From positions 1 through 19,005 of the forward strand of contig JAGACY010000332.1 in the NCBI GenBank assembly GCA_017613855.1: a stretch of DNA of 19,005 nt. The letters are read 5' to 3'. The position numbers were made by a program, and so were the translations under genes. This stretch comes from Pseudomonadota bacterium. Lineage in GTDB: Bacteria; Myxococcota; Bradymonadia; UBA4248. The notes below the pieces were generated by a model, which saw nothing but the letters and a program-made list of their open reading frames with translations, did not search any database and had not been told where the DNA came from. Below, one piece after another: positions 1 through 8,800 of the stretch. The number at the start of each line of letters is the position of its first letter. Position 1 is the first letter of the stretch.

Positions 1-24
1 AATGGGAATGCGGAATGCAGAATT
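1..24. repeat. Heptanucleotide tandem array, GGAATGC type (cut by window start)
   Basis: Two perfect copies of GGAATGC lie at 5-11 and 12-18. A partial copy precedes them and a degenerate copy (AGAATTA) follows. The array sits just downstream of the stop codon of the FGGY-like gene, which ends at 38 on the minus strand. The same heptad recurs at 15226-15268 next to the pseudokinase stop codon. The true length is unknown because the window starts inside the array. Confidence 0.6.
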
Positions 25-37
25 AATTTCAACTGCA

Positions 38-1558
38 TTATTCATTCATTAAAGCACAATGCACCTGGTAGTGTTTACGATAATAAGCAGAGCGTTCTTG
101 GGGTTCGAAAATCGTAGCCTGAATGCTGGGTTTGGTGGGGATATCCAAGGATCTGAGAAGTACGATAGCCGATCCCTGGGCTGCAAGGATTTCTCGTGGG
201 GTATTGAGCAAATAGACAGGCGATTCGAGGATATCGGCGGCCCATTGCGCACATTCGGCAGGCCATGGGAATTCGAACACCAAACGAATCGGTCCAATCT
301 GAGAAGTCGGGATTTTTTCGCGCCATTGGCGAAGTTGATAACACATCCCTTCGAAAAGGGCGCGATAAAAATCTTCTTTGGTATGTGCAGCTGTCATCCC
401 GACAATCAGCCATCCCATCTGTGAGTAAATGCAATGCAGTCCGTGGCTTCCGAGCGGGGATTTGCAGAGCACATCTTCAAAATCGAGATGACCTTCTCCA
501 TCATCCGCGAGATGTGCAAACAAACATTTGAAAACGTCCGAATACGCAGAAGGACAATGGCATCCATAAGCAGCGAGTGACGATCCCGGGCCAGGGTGAA
601 TGTCGAGCGGGAGATGTTCTGAGAGTATTCTTGTCCAATCGTTCGAAGTCAAATCTTCGAGACTTTTAGGTGTATCCTCTTGTTTTTGCTCAGGATTTTT
701 TGATTTATCGATAATTTGGATTTCATATTGAGCGAGTGCCGAAACGGAAGCAGTCCAACTGGCTGACAGGTCGAATCCGAGCGTAGCCTGCCAGCTGAGG
801 GGATTTGCAACCGACGCATAGGCGCAGGCACCGCAGCAATCGCCCATGTCAAAAATGGGGATACCGGCGATTTTTTTGAGTTCTGGATTCTCATCCAGCC
901 CGAGATTTTGGGCTAACCAGGGGGATATTTTGGCGAACACATGGCCGCATCGTGCGCGTTTCATGCACAGGGATGGCTTTACACCGATGGCATCCATGCA
1001 ATTATCGCGCGAATCCTCATCAAACGAAGGGAATTGCGGCGGTACGCCCATAGGCATGCAGGATGAAACGCCGTGTCCCGAAAGCCAAAGCGCGACGAGT
1101 GCACCGAGAGAATAGAGCCCAAGCGGTTCGTGCAGCCCCAAAGCGGGGTTCGTTTGCTGCAGTCTTCTCAAAACGCTGTCGCGGTACATGCGCGCCAGAT
1201 TTGGTGAAGATGCATATTTATCGGGGATTTCCGAACGCGGCATAGGGTGCGGCAGTTCATAGTAAACCGGCGTCACGGGCTTTTGACTGGCATCCAGCAA
1301 AACAGCAGTGGTCTCATCCTCACTGCATAGTGCAATGGCCATTGGAAGCGTCTGAGCATTCTGACACAGTTCCGTGAGAGCCTGTGCAAGCAGTGCCCTG
1401 GCTTTATCGATAAGAATGGCGTGTATCCCCGGTATATCTGCCACAGGCCAGAAGTAGCTCTGACGATACGACATTCCCTCTGCACTGTGAATGCAAGTCC
1501 CGATGCCGTGTCTGGTCAGTGCAAGAGACCAGATATTTTGATTCTCCTGAGCGGTCAT
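38..1558 (-). CDS. Divergent FGGY-family carbohydrate kinase-like protein, probably motif-eroded
   Basis: The protein has 506 residues, the usual size for FGGY sugar kinases (xylulokinase/glycerol kinase type), and the landmarks follow in family order. These are an N-lobe strand pair with LLDASQKPVTP (about 87-97), a helix resembling the family's LTG-containing segment (147-161), AGIPIFDMGD (231-240), and a C-domain block SPLG..GL...GMTAAHTKEDFYRALFEGM (367-405). WAADILESPVYL (439-450), the AAQGSAIVL helix (459-467) and an FEPQ...YYRKHY tail complete the series. D240 falls where the catalytic Asp of the family's GxD motif is expected. The N-terminal DxGT phosphate motif, the GTS loop (here LGFDLSAS, 260-267) and the GG nucleotide motif before the ADIL helix (here FEFPWPAE) are not recognisable, so ATP binding is doubtful. 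No substrate can be inferred. It starts 12 nt after the Cys-rich lipoprotein stop, with a weak AGG seven bases before ATG, so it is likely co-transcribed. Cysteines are unusually numerous for the family. Confidence 0.6.
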   Translation of the reverse strand: MTAQENQNIWSLALTRHGIGTCIHSAEGMSYRQSYFWPVADIPGIHAILIDKARALLAQALTELCQNAQTLPMAIALCSEDETTAVLLDASQKPVTPVYYELPHPMPRSEIPDKYASSPNLARMYRDSVLRRLQQTNPALGLHEPLGLYSLGALVALWLSGHGVSSCMPMGVPPQFPSFDEDSRDNCMDAIGVKPSLCMKRARCGHVFAKISPWLAQNLGLDENPELKKIAGIPIFDMGDCCGACAYASVANPLSWQATLGFDLSASWTASVSALAQYEIQIIDKSKNPEQKQEDTPKSLEDLTSNDWTRILSEHLPLDIHPGPGSSLAAYGCHCPSAYSDVFKCLFAHLADDGEGHLDFEDVLCKSPLGSHGLHCIYSQMGWLIVGMTAAHTKEDFYRALFEGMCYQLRQWREKIPTSQIGPIRLVFEFPWPAECAQWAADILESPVYLLNTPREILAAQGSAIVLLRSLDIPTKPSIQATIFEPQERSAYYRKHYQVHCALMNE

Positions 1559-1570
1559 TGCAAAACCTGA

Positions 1571-3802
1571 TCATTCAAGGCATTTGCCTTCAGAATCACA
1601 CCCTTTTGAACCGCAAAATGCGTACGTCGATTCATCGGGGAGATAGACATATACCCCTTCATATTCGGTACATGTATATGCTTGTGATTCATAGATAGTC
1701 GTTCCGAAGAGATTGCCTTCTGTGCATATATACTGAGGTTTTGTACCTTTTGTACATTGTTTGAAGCAATCTGCGGTTGTGACACTTCCATCCTTTTGCA
1801 CGACGCATGCTTCATCGTAATCACAGAGTTCAGCCTGAACTTCGTCTGTATCATCATTCAATTCGCAGGCGACGGCTACATTGTTATGGCAATATCCGTT
1901 AAATTTTTCTTTCTCGCAGGGTTCGCCGAGACCGGTAATGCCTTCGGTATAATCGAAACATTTGCCTTCTTTGCAGCCGATATCGCATGTCTGCAGCGTT
2001 CCCGGTTCCATATCATATCCGAGTCTGCCATCCCCCAGGCCATGATCCACTTTGATGCATTCATAAACCGATTGATACGTGGCGCCTCCGCCATTGGTGC
2101 ATGTATTGCGCTCCTGTCCCAGGACGGTGCATGGCTCAAAGCAATAGGCACCGGCAACTAAATCCTCGAGAATGACACCGCAGATCATGCCTGATTGAGA
2201 ACAATCGTCATCAGTAGCAGTGACTTTGGCTTTCTTTCCGGCTTCTTTTATACATTTTACGGGAACATTGCCGACACAGGTTTCGGGGAAATTCTCGATG
2301 GTGCATTCATCGCCGATTTCCCAATCTTTTTGGGAAACGCATTCACCATTGAGACATTTCTTTGCCGTACCGCAATTCTGATCTTTCAGATTGCCTTCAT
2401 CACAGGTAAATGCGTGGTTATTATCGTCACAATAAGGATTGAACGTAACCTCATCGCATTTGGTTCCCGTCACGGTAGAGACGCATTCGGGTGTACCGGA
2501 ATCATCGGAGCAAGAGGTCTTATTGGGACAAACTTCATAAGATGCTTTGCCGTTATCACACTTGCGGATGGCAGTATTATCGGCTGTGCATGAAGACTCG
2601 AAGTTACATGAAACCAATTCGGAATCCTCGAAGCATTCGCCATTGACACAAAGCTTATTGTCTTTGCAGGCCGTTTTTTTCATTTGCTTTGTGGCTGCAT
2701 CGCATTCGAGAATGGTTTTGGCATCAAAACAGGATGGATTGACGGAAGCCGGGCATGCGACCTTATCACAAGCGCCATTGGTACAGCCTTCGATACATTC
2801 TTCAACAACGACAAAATGCTGATCCTTATCGCATTTTACGACCTCGTTATCACGGCATTGCTTGCCGGTGAAATCACACACCGTGGGATCGGGGTCGATA
2901 CATTTGGCGTTTTCACACAGGTAATCGCAAGTATCGACGATAGTTTCTTCACCATCCTCGCATTTCACCACGGCATCCATCGCTTCATTGCATCGTGTTC
3001 CCTTAAAATTGCACTGAGCGGGGACTTCTCCTTTGATACATTTGCCATTTTGACAGCCATCATCGCAGGTTTCGACGACAGTGACTGTCCCATTTTTGCA
3101 TTCCACAACAACATTGATGTCATTGTCGCATTGCAGGCCTTTAAAATCACATTGATCCGGATCGACAGGATCGGTTTTACAAGCACCATTTTCGCAGCCT
3201 TTTTCGCAGGGTTCGACAATGGTTTCTTCGCCGTCCTCACACTTTACCACAGCCGTCATATTCTCATTGCATTGTGTCCCCTGATAATCGCATGACGGTG
3301 GTACTTCGGTTTTCTTGCATTCACCATTTTCGCAGCCATTGTCGCAGGTTTCGACGATGGTTTCTGTACCATTATCGCATTGAACGACTTGGGTAAGATC
3401 TTCTGAGCATTTGTTTCCTTCGTAGGTACACTTATCCGTTTCTTCCGTTTGAGTTTTGCAGGCACCATTTTGGCAGCCATATTCACAAGGCTGTGAACTT
3501 TCGATTCCATTGATGCATGAAAGCACAGCTTTTGCATCATCGCTGCATTTGGCCCCCAAATAGGTACATCCCACAGCTGCAGTACATGCATTATTGGCAC
3601 AACCCTGAGGACACGCCATAACTGTCAATTCTATGCCATTTTCACATTTGAGAAGGCTCGTTGCATCGGAACTGCACTGCATTCCTTCGTAGGTGCATAC
3701 CGCCGACTGACTCTTTTCTTTGGAATCCCCATCGTCATCGCACCCCATCATGTTGAATGAAATACAGCCGAAACAAAGACAGAGAACTGCGCACCTTTTC
3801 AT
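1571..3802 (-). CDS. Modular six-cysteine-repeat lipoprotein
   Basis: The protein has 743 residues from the ATG at 3802. An in-frame start 22 codons upstream exists, but 3802 has AGGAG six bases before it and opens a signal peptide ending in MMGC, so Cys21 is the predicted lipidation site. After a short acidic linker (DDDGDSKEKS) the chain is a string of about 14 modules sharing one pattern: C, about 6 residues, C, 7-9, C, 9-11, C, 3-4, C, then NG-x-C. The first seven (residues 36-349) are closely alike. The rest are longer and more diverged, and the final Cys is three residues from the end, so there is no separate C-terminal domain. Six cysteines per module suggest three disulfides each and an exported, rigid, surface-exposed stalk or adhesin-like role; this is inference. 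I cannot assign a named family. The FGGY-like gene follows in the same transcript. Confidence 0.85.
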   Translation of the reverse strand: MKRCAVLCLCFGCISFNMMGCDDDGDSKEKSQSAVCTYEGMQCSSDATSLLKCENGIELTVMACPQGCANNACTAAVGCTYLGAKCSDDAKAVLSCINGIESSQPCEYGCQNGACKTQTEETDKCTYEGNKCSEDLTQVVQCDNGTETIVETCDNGCENGECKKTEVPPSCDYQGTQCNENMTAVVKCEDGEETIVEPCEKGCENGACKTDPVDPDQCDFKGLQCDNDINVVVECKNGTVTVVETCDDGCQNGKCIKGEVPAQCNFKGTRCNEAMDAVVKCEDGEETIVDTCDYLCENAKCIDPDPTVCDFTGKQCRDNEVVKCDKDQHFVVVEECIEGCTNGACDKVACPASVNPSCFDAKTILECDAATKQMKKTACKDNKLCVNGECFEDSELVSCNFESSCTADNTAIRKCDNGKASYEVCPNKTSCSDDSGTPECVSTVTGTKCDEVTFNPYCDDNNHAFTCDEGNLKDQNCGTAKKCLNGECVSQKDWEIGDECTIENFPETCVGNVPVKCIKEAGKKAKVTATDDDCSQSGMICGVILEDLVAGAYCFEPCTVLGQERNTCTNGGGATYQSVYECIKVDHGLGDGRLGYDMEPGTLQTCDIGCKEGKCFDYTEGITGLGEPCEKEKFNGYCHNNVAVACELNDDTDEVQAELCDYDEACVVQKDGSVTTADCFKQCTKGTKPQYICTEGNLFGTTIYESQAYTCTEYEGVYVYLPDESTYAFCGSKGCDSEGKCLE
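2756..3697 (-). repeat. Seven tandem copies of a ~41-47 codon six-Cys module
   Basis: These units, within the Cys-rich lipoprotein, have successive lengths of 43, 46, 46, 47, 46, 45 and 41 codons. Each begins C-[TDN]-[YF]-x-G-x-x-C and ends G-C-x-N-G-x-C, with small slips in the first, sixth and seventh. The middle copies share strings such as ETIVE and KCEDGEE, which suggests recent internal duplication. Unit lengths are multiples of three at DNA level, so recombination between copies would keep the frame. Confidence 0.85.
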
Positions 3803-3891
3803 AGTGAACTCCTGGCAATGGGTGAAGTGCGGGAATGCGCGCTGCTGATCTGACGCATGGTTATGCAATTCCCGACATTATGCATTGTGGC

Positions 3892-3920
3892 ATCATATCG
3901 GAAATGATTGTCAATTTGAA
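3892..3920 (-). promoter_or_regulatory. Candidate sigma70-type promoter for the Cys-rich lipoprotein unit
   Basis: On the minus strand, TTCAAA (3920-3915) and TATGAT (3897-3892) are separated by 17 nt, matching the consensus at 4 of 6 and 5 of 6 positions. A perfect TTGACA (3914-3909) follows directly but has no good -10 at the right distance. Transcription would start near 3885, giving a leader of about 80 nt. The promoter lies just beyond the efflux-operon terminator. Confidence 0.4.
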
Positions 3921-3925
3921 GTGAC

Positions 3926-3965
3926 AAAAAAAGCCGCGTATTTGCCAAAGGCAAATAGCGGCTTT
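3926..3965 (-). terminator. Intrinsic terminator of the efflux operon (bulged-hairpin family, terminal unit)
   Basis: In minus-strand sense, AAAGCCGC pairs with GCGGCTTT and TATTTGCC pairs with GGCAAATA around a TTT loop. One unpaired C sits in the 3' arm (the complement of G3938). Seven T residues (3932-3926) follow the stem. The stem has 16 pairs. It lies about 45 nt after the TolC-like stop codon, preceded by an abutting related hairpin. Confidence 0.85.
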
Positions 3966-4003
3966 CGCAAATCGTATTCGGCTCGCAGAGCCGAATAGAT
4001 GCG
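3966..4003 (-). repeat. Bulged-hairpin family, unit T1 after the TolC-like gene
   Basis: On the plus strand TATTCGGCTC (3975-3984) and GAGCCGAATA (3988-3997) pair perfectly around a 3-nt loop. After an unpaired G3974, ATC/GAT pair and then CGC/GCG. In transcript sense this gives CTAT ... ATACG with one bulged C, the same plan as the terminator unit it abuts at 3965/3966. The unit has no T-tract of its own. It begins 6 nt after the TolC-like stop codon. Confidence 0.75.
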
Positions 4004-4009
4004 TGCCCA

Positions 4010-5815
4010 TTAAGGCACCACCAGCATAATATCGCGTCCCAGCGTGGAGATGAGCGAAATATAGGACAATTCAGCCTGCAGATTTGCGGTGATATAGGCG
4101 ATCGAAGCGGCAGCGACGTTGTTTCTGGCATCGCTGACATCAATGAAGGTCGATGCACCATTCTTGTATGCGGCTTCGGTGAGCTGCATGGCTTCGCGGG
4201 CGAGTTCGACCTGACGTTTCGCATTATCGACATCGAAAATGGCCGAATTGAAATCACGGATGGCTTTTCGAACGGCCTGGCGCGTCGCGAGTTCTGTGCT
4301 TTCGAGAGAAAGATCGGTCTCACGGATAGCGGCTCTGCGCTCATCGAGAACGCCATACTTGGAGTAATCGAACAGGGGGATATTGATCGAAACGGCGAGT
4401 GTCCACGAATCTTTTCCCGACCAGTCTGACAGCCCCGAAGTATAGGTCCGGGCCCAGGTATAATCGTACATCCAGGCACCGTTGACCGTAGGCAGGAAGC
4501 TCGCAATCGCCGCATTGAGGTTGAGCTGATTGATATGCTGAGTCATGCGGTTAATTTTGAGCGTCCGGTTCTGAGCGACCGCTTCATCTTCGAGTTCTTT
4601 TTCTGTTTTATTACCGAGGGAATCGAGACGTGTCGGCTGGGGTACAGGCAAACCGTCGATATTGACGAGCGTTGCGAGCGAATCTCGGGCAGATTCGTAC
4701 GACCAGATAGCATTAATAAGGGCCTGACGCTGTTTTTCGACGGCGAACTGTGCCTGAATCACGGAGAGTTTGACGTCGACACCGCGATCGTAACGCCCCT
4801 GAGCGAGTGTGAGCTGATCGAGTGCACTTTTGAGCTGAACGCGTTGGACTTTGACGACCTCGCCACACAGGAGTGCAGCCATATAAGCCTGAGAAATGCC
4901 GATGAGCAGCTGCTGACGACCATTTTCGATGCCCAATTCGGTGATATCCTTGGCTTCGTCGAGCATTCTGAGCTGGAACCATCCGGCGACATTAATAATA
5001 GAGAGGCCAAATGTCAGATTAAAGGCAATGCTGTCGGTCACAAGGGTATCGGGAATATTGGCAGGGCTAAGGGCGTCGAATGTACCTTCGGGAAGCAATG
5101 ATCCAAAGGAAGACTGGGTCAGACCGTTATAGATAGCGCCGAGTGTCTGTTTGACCGAGGCAGTGGCATTGGTTGGTGTGCCCAAATGCCCATAGGATAA
5201 GGTCGAAGAAATATTGGGCAGAAGCAATGCCCAAGCCTGTTTGAGCTGTGCTTTTGCTGTATCGATCTTAACGCGGGCTGCCTGAAGATCGACGTTATTT
5301 TCATCAGCAAGGATGAGGGCATCACGCAGAGTGAGCGGTTGTCCGGGTTTGATCTCATTGAGCTCAGAGATTTGATCGACGTAATTCTGAAGAACTTCTT
5401 CGCCGGGCAGGCTCTGCATTTTTTCGGGATCGGGAACTTTGCCAGGAATCGCTTCGGATCCATGGGTTTGTTCGAGCGTACTGCGGGCTGCTTCCGTTTT
5501 TGAAACCGTTTTTTCCTTGACCTCGGGATCGAGCAGCGACGTATCGTAAAAGCCAATCTGGGAGGGGTTGAGCTCCACAGTAGGACTATCAGATGCAGGC
5601 GCATTACCATCTAAAGCGGGCTGTGCATCTTGTTCGGCGGGGACCTGGGCAGCTTGATCCTGATCGGATGGAGCCTGTTCAGTAGGAGCCTGTTCGGCAG
5701 ACGGCTGTGCCACCTCGGGATTGACAGCATCCTGAGCATTGGCGCTTGCGGCACCCACCGCAAGCATGGCACAAAGCATCGAAGAAATCAGAAATGATCT
5801 GGAATGAGATTTCAT
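4010..5815 (-). CDS. TolC-family outer-membrane efflux channel protein
   Basis: The protein has 601 residues from the ATG at 5815. That start has AAGGAG ten bases upstream, whereas an in-frame TTG at 5824 is only one base from the same motif and is rejected. A Sec signal peptide (MKSHSRSFLISSMLC...) ends at ASANA/QD, with cleavage after about residue 27. A low-complexity Ala/Gln/Pro/Glu stretch of about 50 residues follows, then a linker. Two outer-membrane efflux (OEP) repeats start near PLTLRDALILADENNVDLQ and at the second half's EKELEDEAVAQNRTLKI region. They have the family's long helices (for example AREAMQLTEAAYKNGASTFIDVSDARN). It should form the trimeric periplasm-spanning channel. 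The disordered N-terminal extension is unusual; TolC proteins normally start the helical barrel soon after the signal. The gene starts 14 nt after the RND pump stop, so the two are translated from one message. Confidence 0.92.
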   Translation of the reverse strand: MKSHSRSFLISSMLCAMLAVGAASANAQDAVNPEVAQPSAEQAPTEQAPSDQDQAAQVPAEQDAQPALDGNAPASDSPTVELNPSQIGFYDTSLLDPEVKEKTVSKTEAARSTLEQTHGSEAIPGKVPDPEKMQSLPGEEVLQNYVDQISELNEIKPGQPLTLRDALILADENNVDLQAARVKIDTAKAQLKQAWALLLPNISSTLSYGHLGTPTNATASVKQTLGAIYNGLTQSSFGSLLPEGTFDALSPANIPDTLVTDSIAFNLTFGLSIINVAGWFQLRMLDEAKDITELGIENGRQQLLIGISQAYMAALLCGEVVKVQRVQLKSALDQLTLAQGRYDRGVDVKLSVIQAQFAVEKQRQALINAIWSYESARDSLATLVNIDGLPVPQPTRLDSLGNKTEKELEDEAVAQNRTLKINRMTQHINQLNLNAAIASFLPTVNGAWMYDYTWARTYTSGLSDWSGKDSWTLAVSINIPLFDYSKYGVLDERRAAIRETDLSLESTELATRQAVRKAIRDFNSAIFDVDNAKRQVELAREAMQLTEAAYKNGASTFIDVSDARNNVAAASIAYITANLQAELSYISLISTLGRDIMLVVP

Positions 5816-5829
5816 AAATTCCAATCTCC

Positions 5830-8800
5830 TTAACCCTGAACAGCCTTAACCGTCTGAGATTCGCTGGCTTTTGGGCGAAGATGATGTTCTTCTTCTTCGT
5901 ATTCACGAACTTCACGTTTTTTGGAAGCAACGATGGAGTACATGACAGGAACGAAAAAGAGTGTAAAGAAGGTCGACAGAGTCATACCACCGATAACGGA
6001 AGTACCCATACCACACCAGGTTTCGGAACCTTCGCCGATTTTAAGTGCCAACGGAACCATCGAAAGGATCGTCGTCAAAGCGGTCATCATAACAGGACGC
6101 ATACGGGTTCGTCCAGCATTGACAATGGCCGTAATCTTATCCATGCCGCGATCACGATTTTGGTTCGCAGCATCTACAAGTACGATACCATTATTGACGA
6201 CGATACCGGCAAGCATAATCAACCCAATGAGACCAGCAATATCGAGCGCACGTCCCGTCAGGAGGAAAATTGCCGAGACACCGACGATGGCCAAAGGAAT
6301 GGTAAAGAGTACGATGAACGGCTCACGATAGCTCTCGAACTGTGAAGCCATGACCATAAATACCAAAAGAATGGAGATGGCGAGTGCATAAATCAAATAC
6401 TTGAAAGAATCCTTGAAGTATTCGGCAGTGCCAGAAACCGCATAATACCAGTCCAGATTGGGATTTGCAGCCTTATCTTTGATCATTTCTGCCTGAAGAT
6501 ATTCTTCCATTTCGGCGATGGTTCTACCCATGTCTTTTTTGTATTTTTTGCAAACTCTATTTCCCGCTGCATCATTCTCACACTTCTCAAATTCATTGGT
6601 GAGTGTCAGACTGACTTTTTGGTAACGTTCCTGATTCTTTCGTTCGATAGCAGTCGGTGCAAGGTTTTCGTAAACATGTGCAACGGTCCCCAAAGGTACG
6701 ATTTGACCGGAGCTCGTCTGGATCGGCATATTCTCGACTTCGTGAATATCATTGCGGAAAGCACGGTCATAACGCACGACGATATCGAATTCATCGCCGC
6801 CTTCGAGATAGGTACTGGCTTCGACACCACGGAAGAAGATCGTCACCAGAGTACTGACACTGCTTGTATTTAAGCCGAGTTCCGACATTTTCTGACGATC
6901 ATAGTCAACCTGAATCTGAGGCTTTTGTTCGTCGACCGAGAGCTTGACTTCGGAGATATCGGGACGTGTCAGTGCATAACGCTTGATGCGGTTAGTAATC
7001 TTACGGGTTTCCTGAATATCGTCATAGTAAATTTCGAGATCGATATCACCACCGCTGCTGCCGCCCATTTGACGCCCAGCCACCTGATAGGTCAATCCGG
7101 GAACGTCCTTGAGTGCATCACGTACCCTATCCATAATTTCGGTGATGCTCCTATCGCGGAACCTGGGTTTAACCAAAGGAATACGGATTTTTGCGGTATT
7201 GACGCCATTCGAAAAGAGCGCACTCATACCCTCATCAGAGGATCCGGCATCGATCGAAATCATCCTTCTCTCAGAGGCAGGAATGACCTCCTCAATAATC
7301 TTTTTGACTTCCTTGGTGATAGCGTATGTCGTACGGGCATCGGTGACCATTTCTGTCTGGATGGATACCTGCATGAATGAGTCATCTCTCGTAGGCATAA
7401 ATTCCATGGGAATATATTTAAAGCCAGCAAGCGACAAAACGAACATGGCAAAGACGACGGCAACGACCAGCCAGCGAGCTTTAATGCATGCACGAAGGAA
7501 GTTTTCATATCCGGCACGCATTCGGTTCATGAAGGTATTTCTTTCGGCAGCACTCAGCTTGGAGAGATCATCCACCTCCTCATTTTTCCTGGTTCTGTCG
7601 TACTTGTTGTCCTTTTCATTCGCAGGGGTATCGCCTTCTTCTGTAGCTTCGAGTTCAGCATCATCCGCATGGGCGAGTGCAAGTGCTCTTTCACGTTTTT
7701 CCCGATATTTTTTGCTGTTCAAAACGAGGTAGGACAGCATGGGAATGAGTGTAATGGCAACGATCAGGGATACGGTCAATGCCCCGCAGATAGTCAGGGA
7801 CATATCTTTAAACATCATACCGGCAATGCCGGGGACGAAGAGGATCGGCAGGAATACGGCGATGGTCGTCAATGTCGAAGCCGAAATGGCCATCATGATT
7901 TCTTTAGTACCCTTGACGCACGCCTGGAATGCCGAATCGCCTTCCTCATGATGGCGGAAAATATTTTCGAGCGTAACGATACCGTTATCGACGAGCATAC
8001 CAACCGCAAGTGCCAAACCAGCCATCGAAATGACGTTCAGGCTCATGCCCATCGAGGCCATAAATGCCAGCGTGGCCATCAATGAAACGGGGATAGCCGT
8101 CGCAACGATGAGTGAAGTTCGAATGCTCCTAAAGAATACGAGCAAAACAAAGAAAACGATGATGACCGCGAGAACAACGGTTTCTTCGAGGTTGGCAATG
8201 GAGCTCTGAATAAAATCGGCCTGATTATTGATGATATTGTAACTGATGCCATCTTCGAATTTGAGTACTTCGGGAATGGCAGCAATAATGCCGTTTGCAG
8301 CTTCAACCGTATTGGCACCCGATTGTTTGCTGGCAATCATGATGATCGAGGATTTACCGTTGGTTTCGGTAAAACGTCTGGATTCTTCGACGGTATCTTC
8401 GATATCGGCAACATCCTTGAGTCGGATAGGAATCATCGAGCCTGTATCACTCTGCCCTGCACTCACCAGAATTTCGCCAAGTTCCGTCCAATCCTTGAAT
8501 TTACCCGAAGTCTGAATATTGAGCTCACGTCCGGAGGCTTCGATATAACCGCCGACGGATTGGGCATTTTCTGCGGCAATCAGGCCGACGATATTGGCAG
8601 GCGGGATATGGTATGCCTCGAGTTTTTGCGGGTTTAAGCGCACGTGAATTTCACGCAGCTCGCCACCGCCGACCTGAACCGACGAAATGCCTTCGACGCG
8701 TTCAAGCTTAGGCTGGATGCGATCTTCAGCAATTTTGCGAAGATCCGAGGTTGCCATATCCGCCGTGAGATTGAACAATACGACGGGCTGCATCGACGGA

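Noticed and set aside
2684..3295. 203-codon plus-strand frame opposite the Cys-rich repeats
   Set aside because: Its apparent periodicity is the antisense image of the tandem six-Cys modules; it has no start signal.
3909..3914. Perfect TTGACA as the -35 of the lipoprotein promoter
   Set aside because: The only good -10 (TATGAT) is 11 nt away; the overlapping TTCAAA with a 17-nt spacer fits better.
5815..5824. TTG at 5824 as start of the TolC-like gene
   Set aside because: It is one base from the AAGGAG site; the ATG at 5815 has proper spacing and begins a clean signal peptide.
5881..6345. Plus-strand frames of about 150 codons opposite the RND gene (also 6925-7380 and 7109-7732)
   Set aside because: They lie wholly antisense to a well-supported RND coding sequence and lack ribosome-binding sites and domain features.
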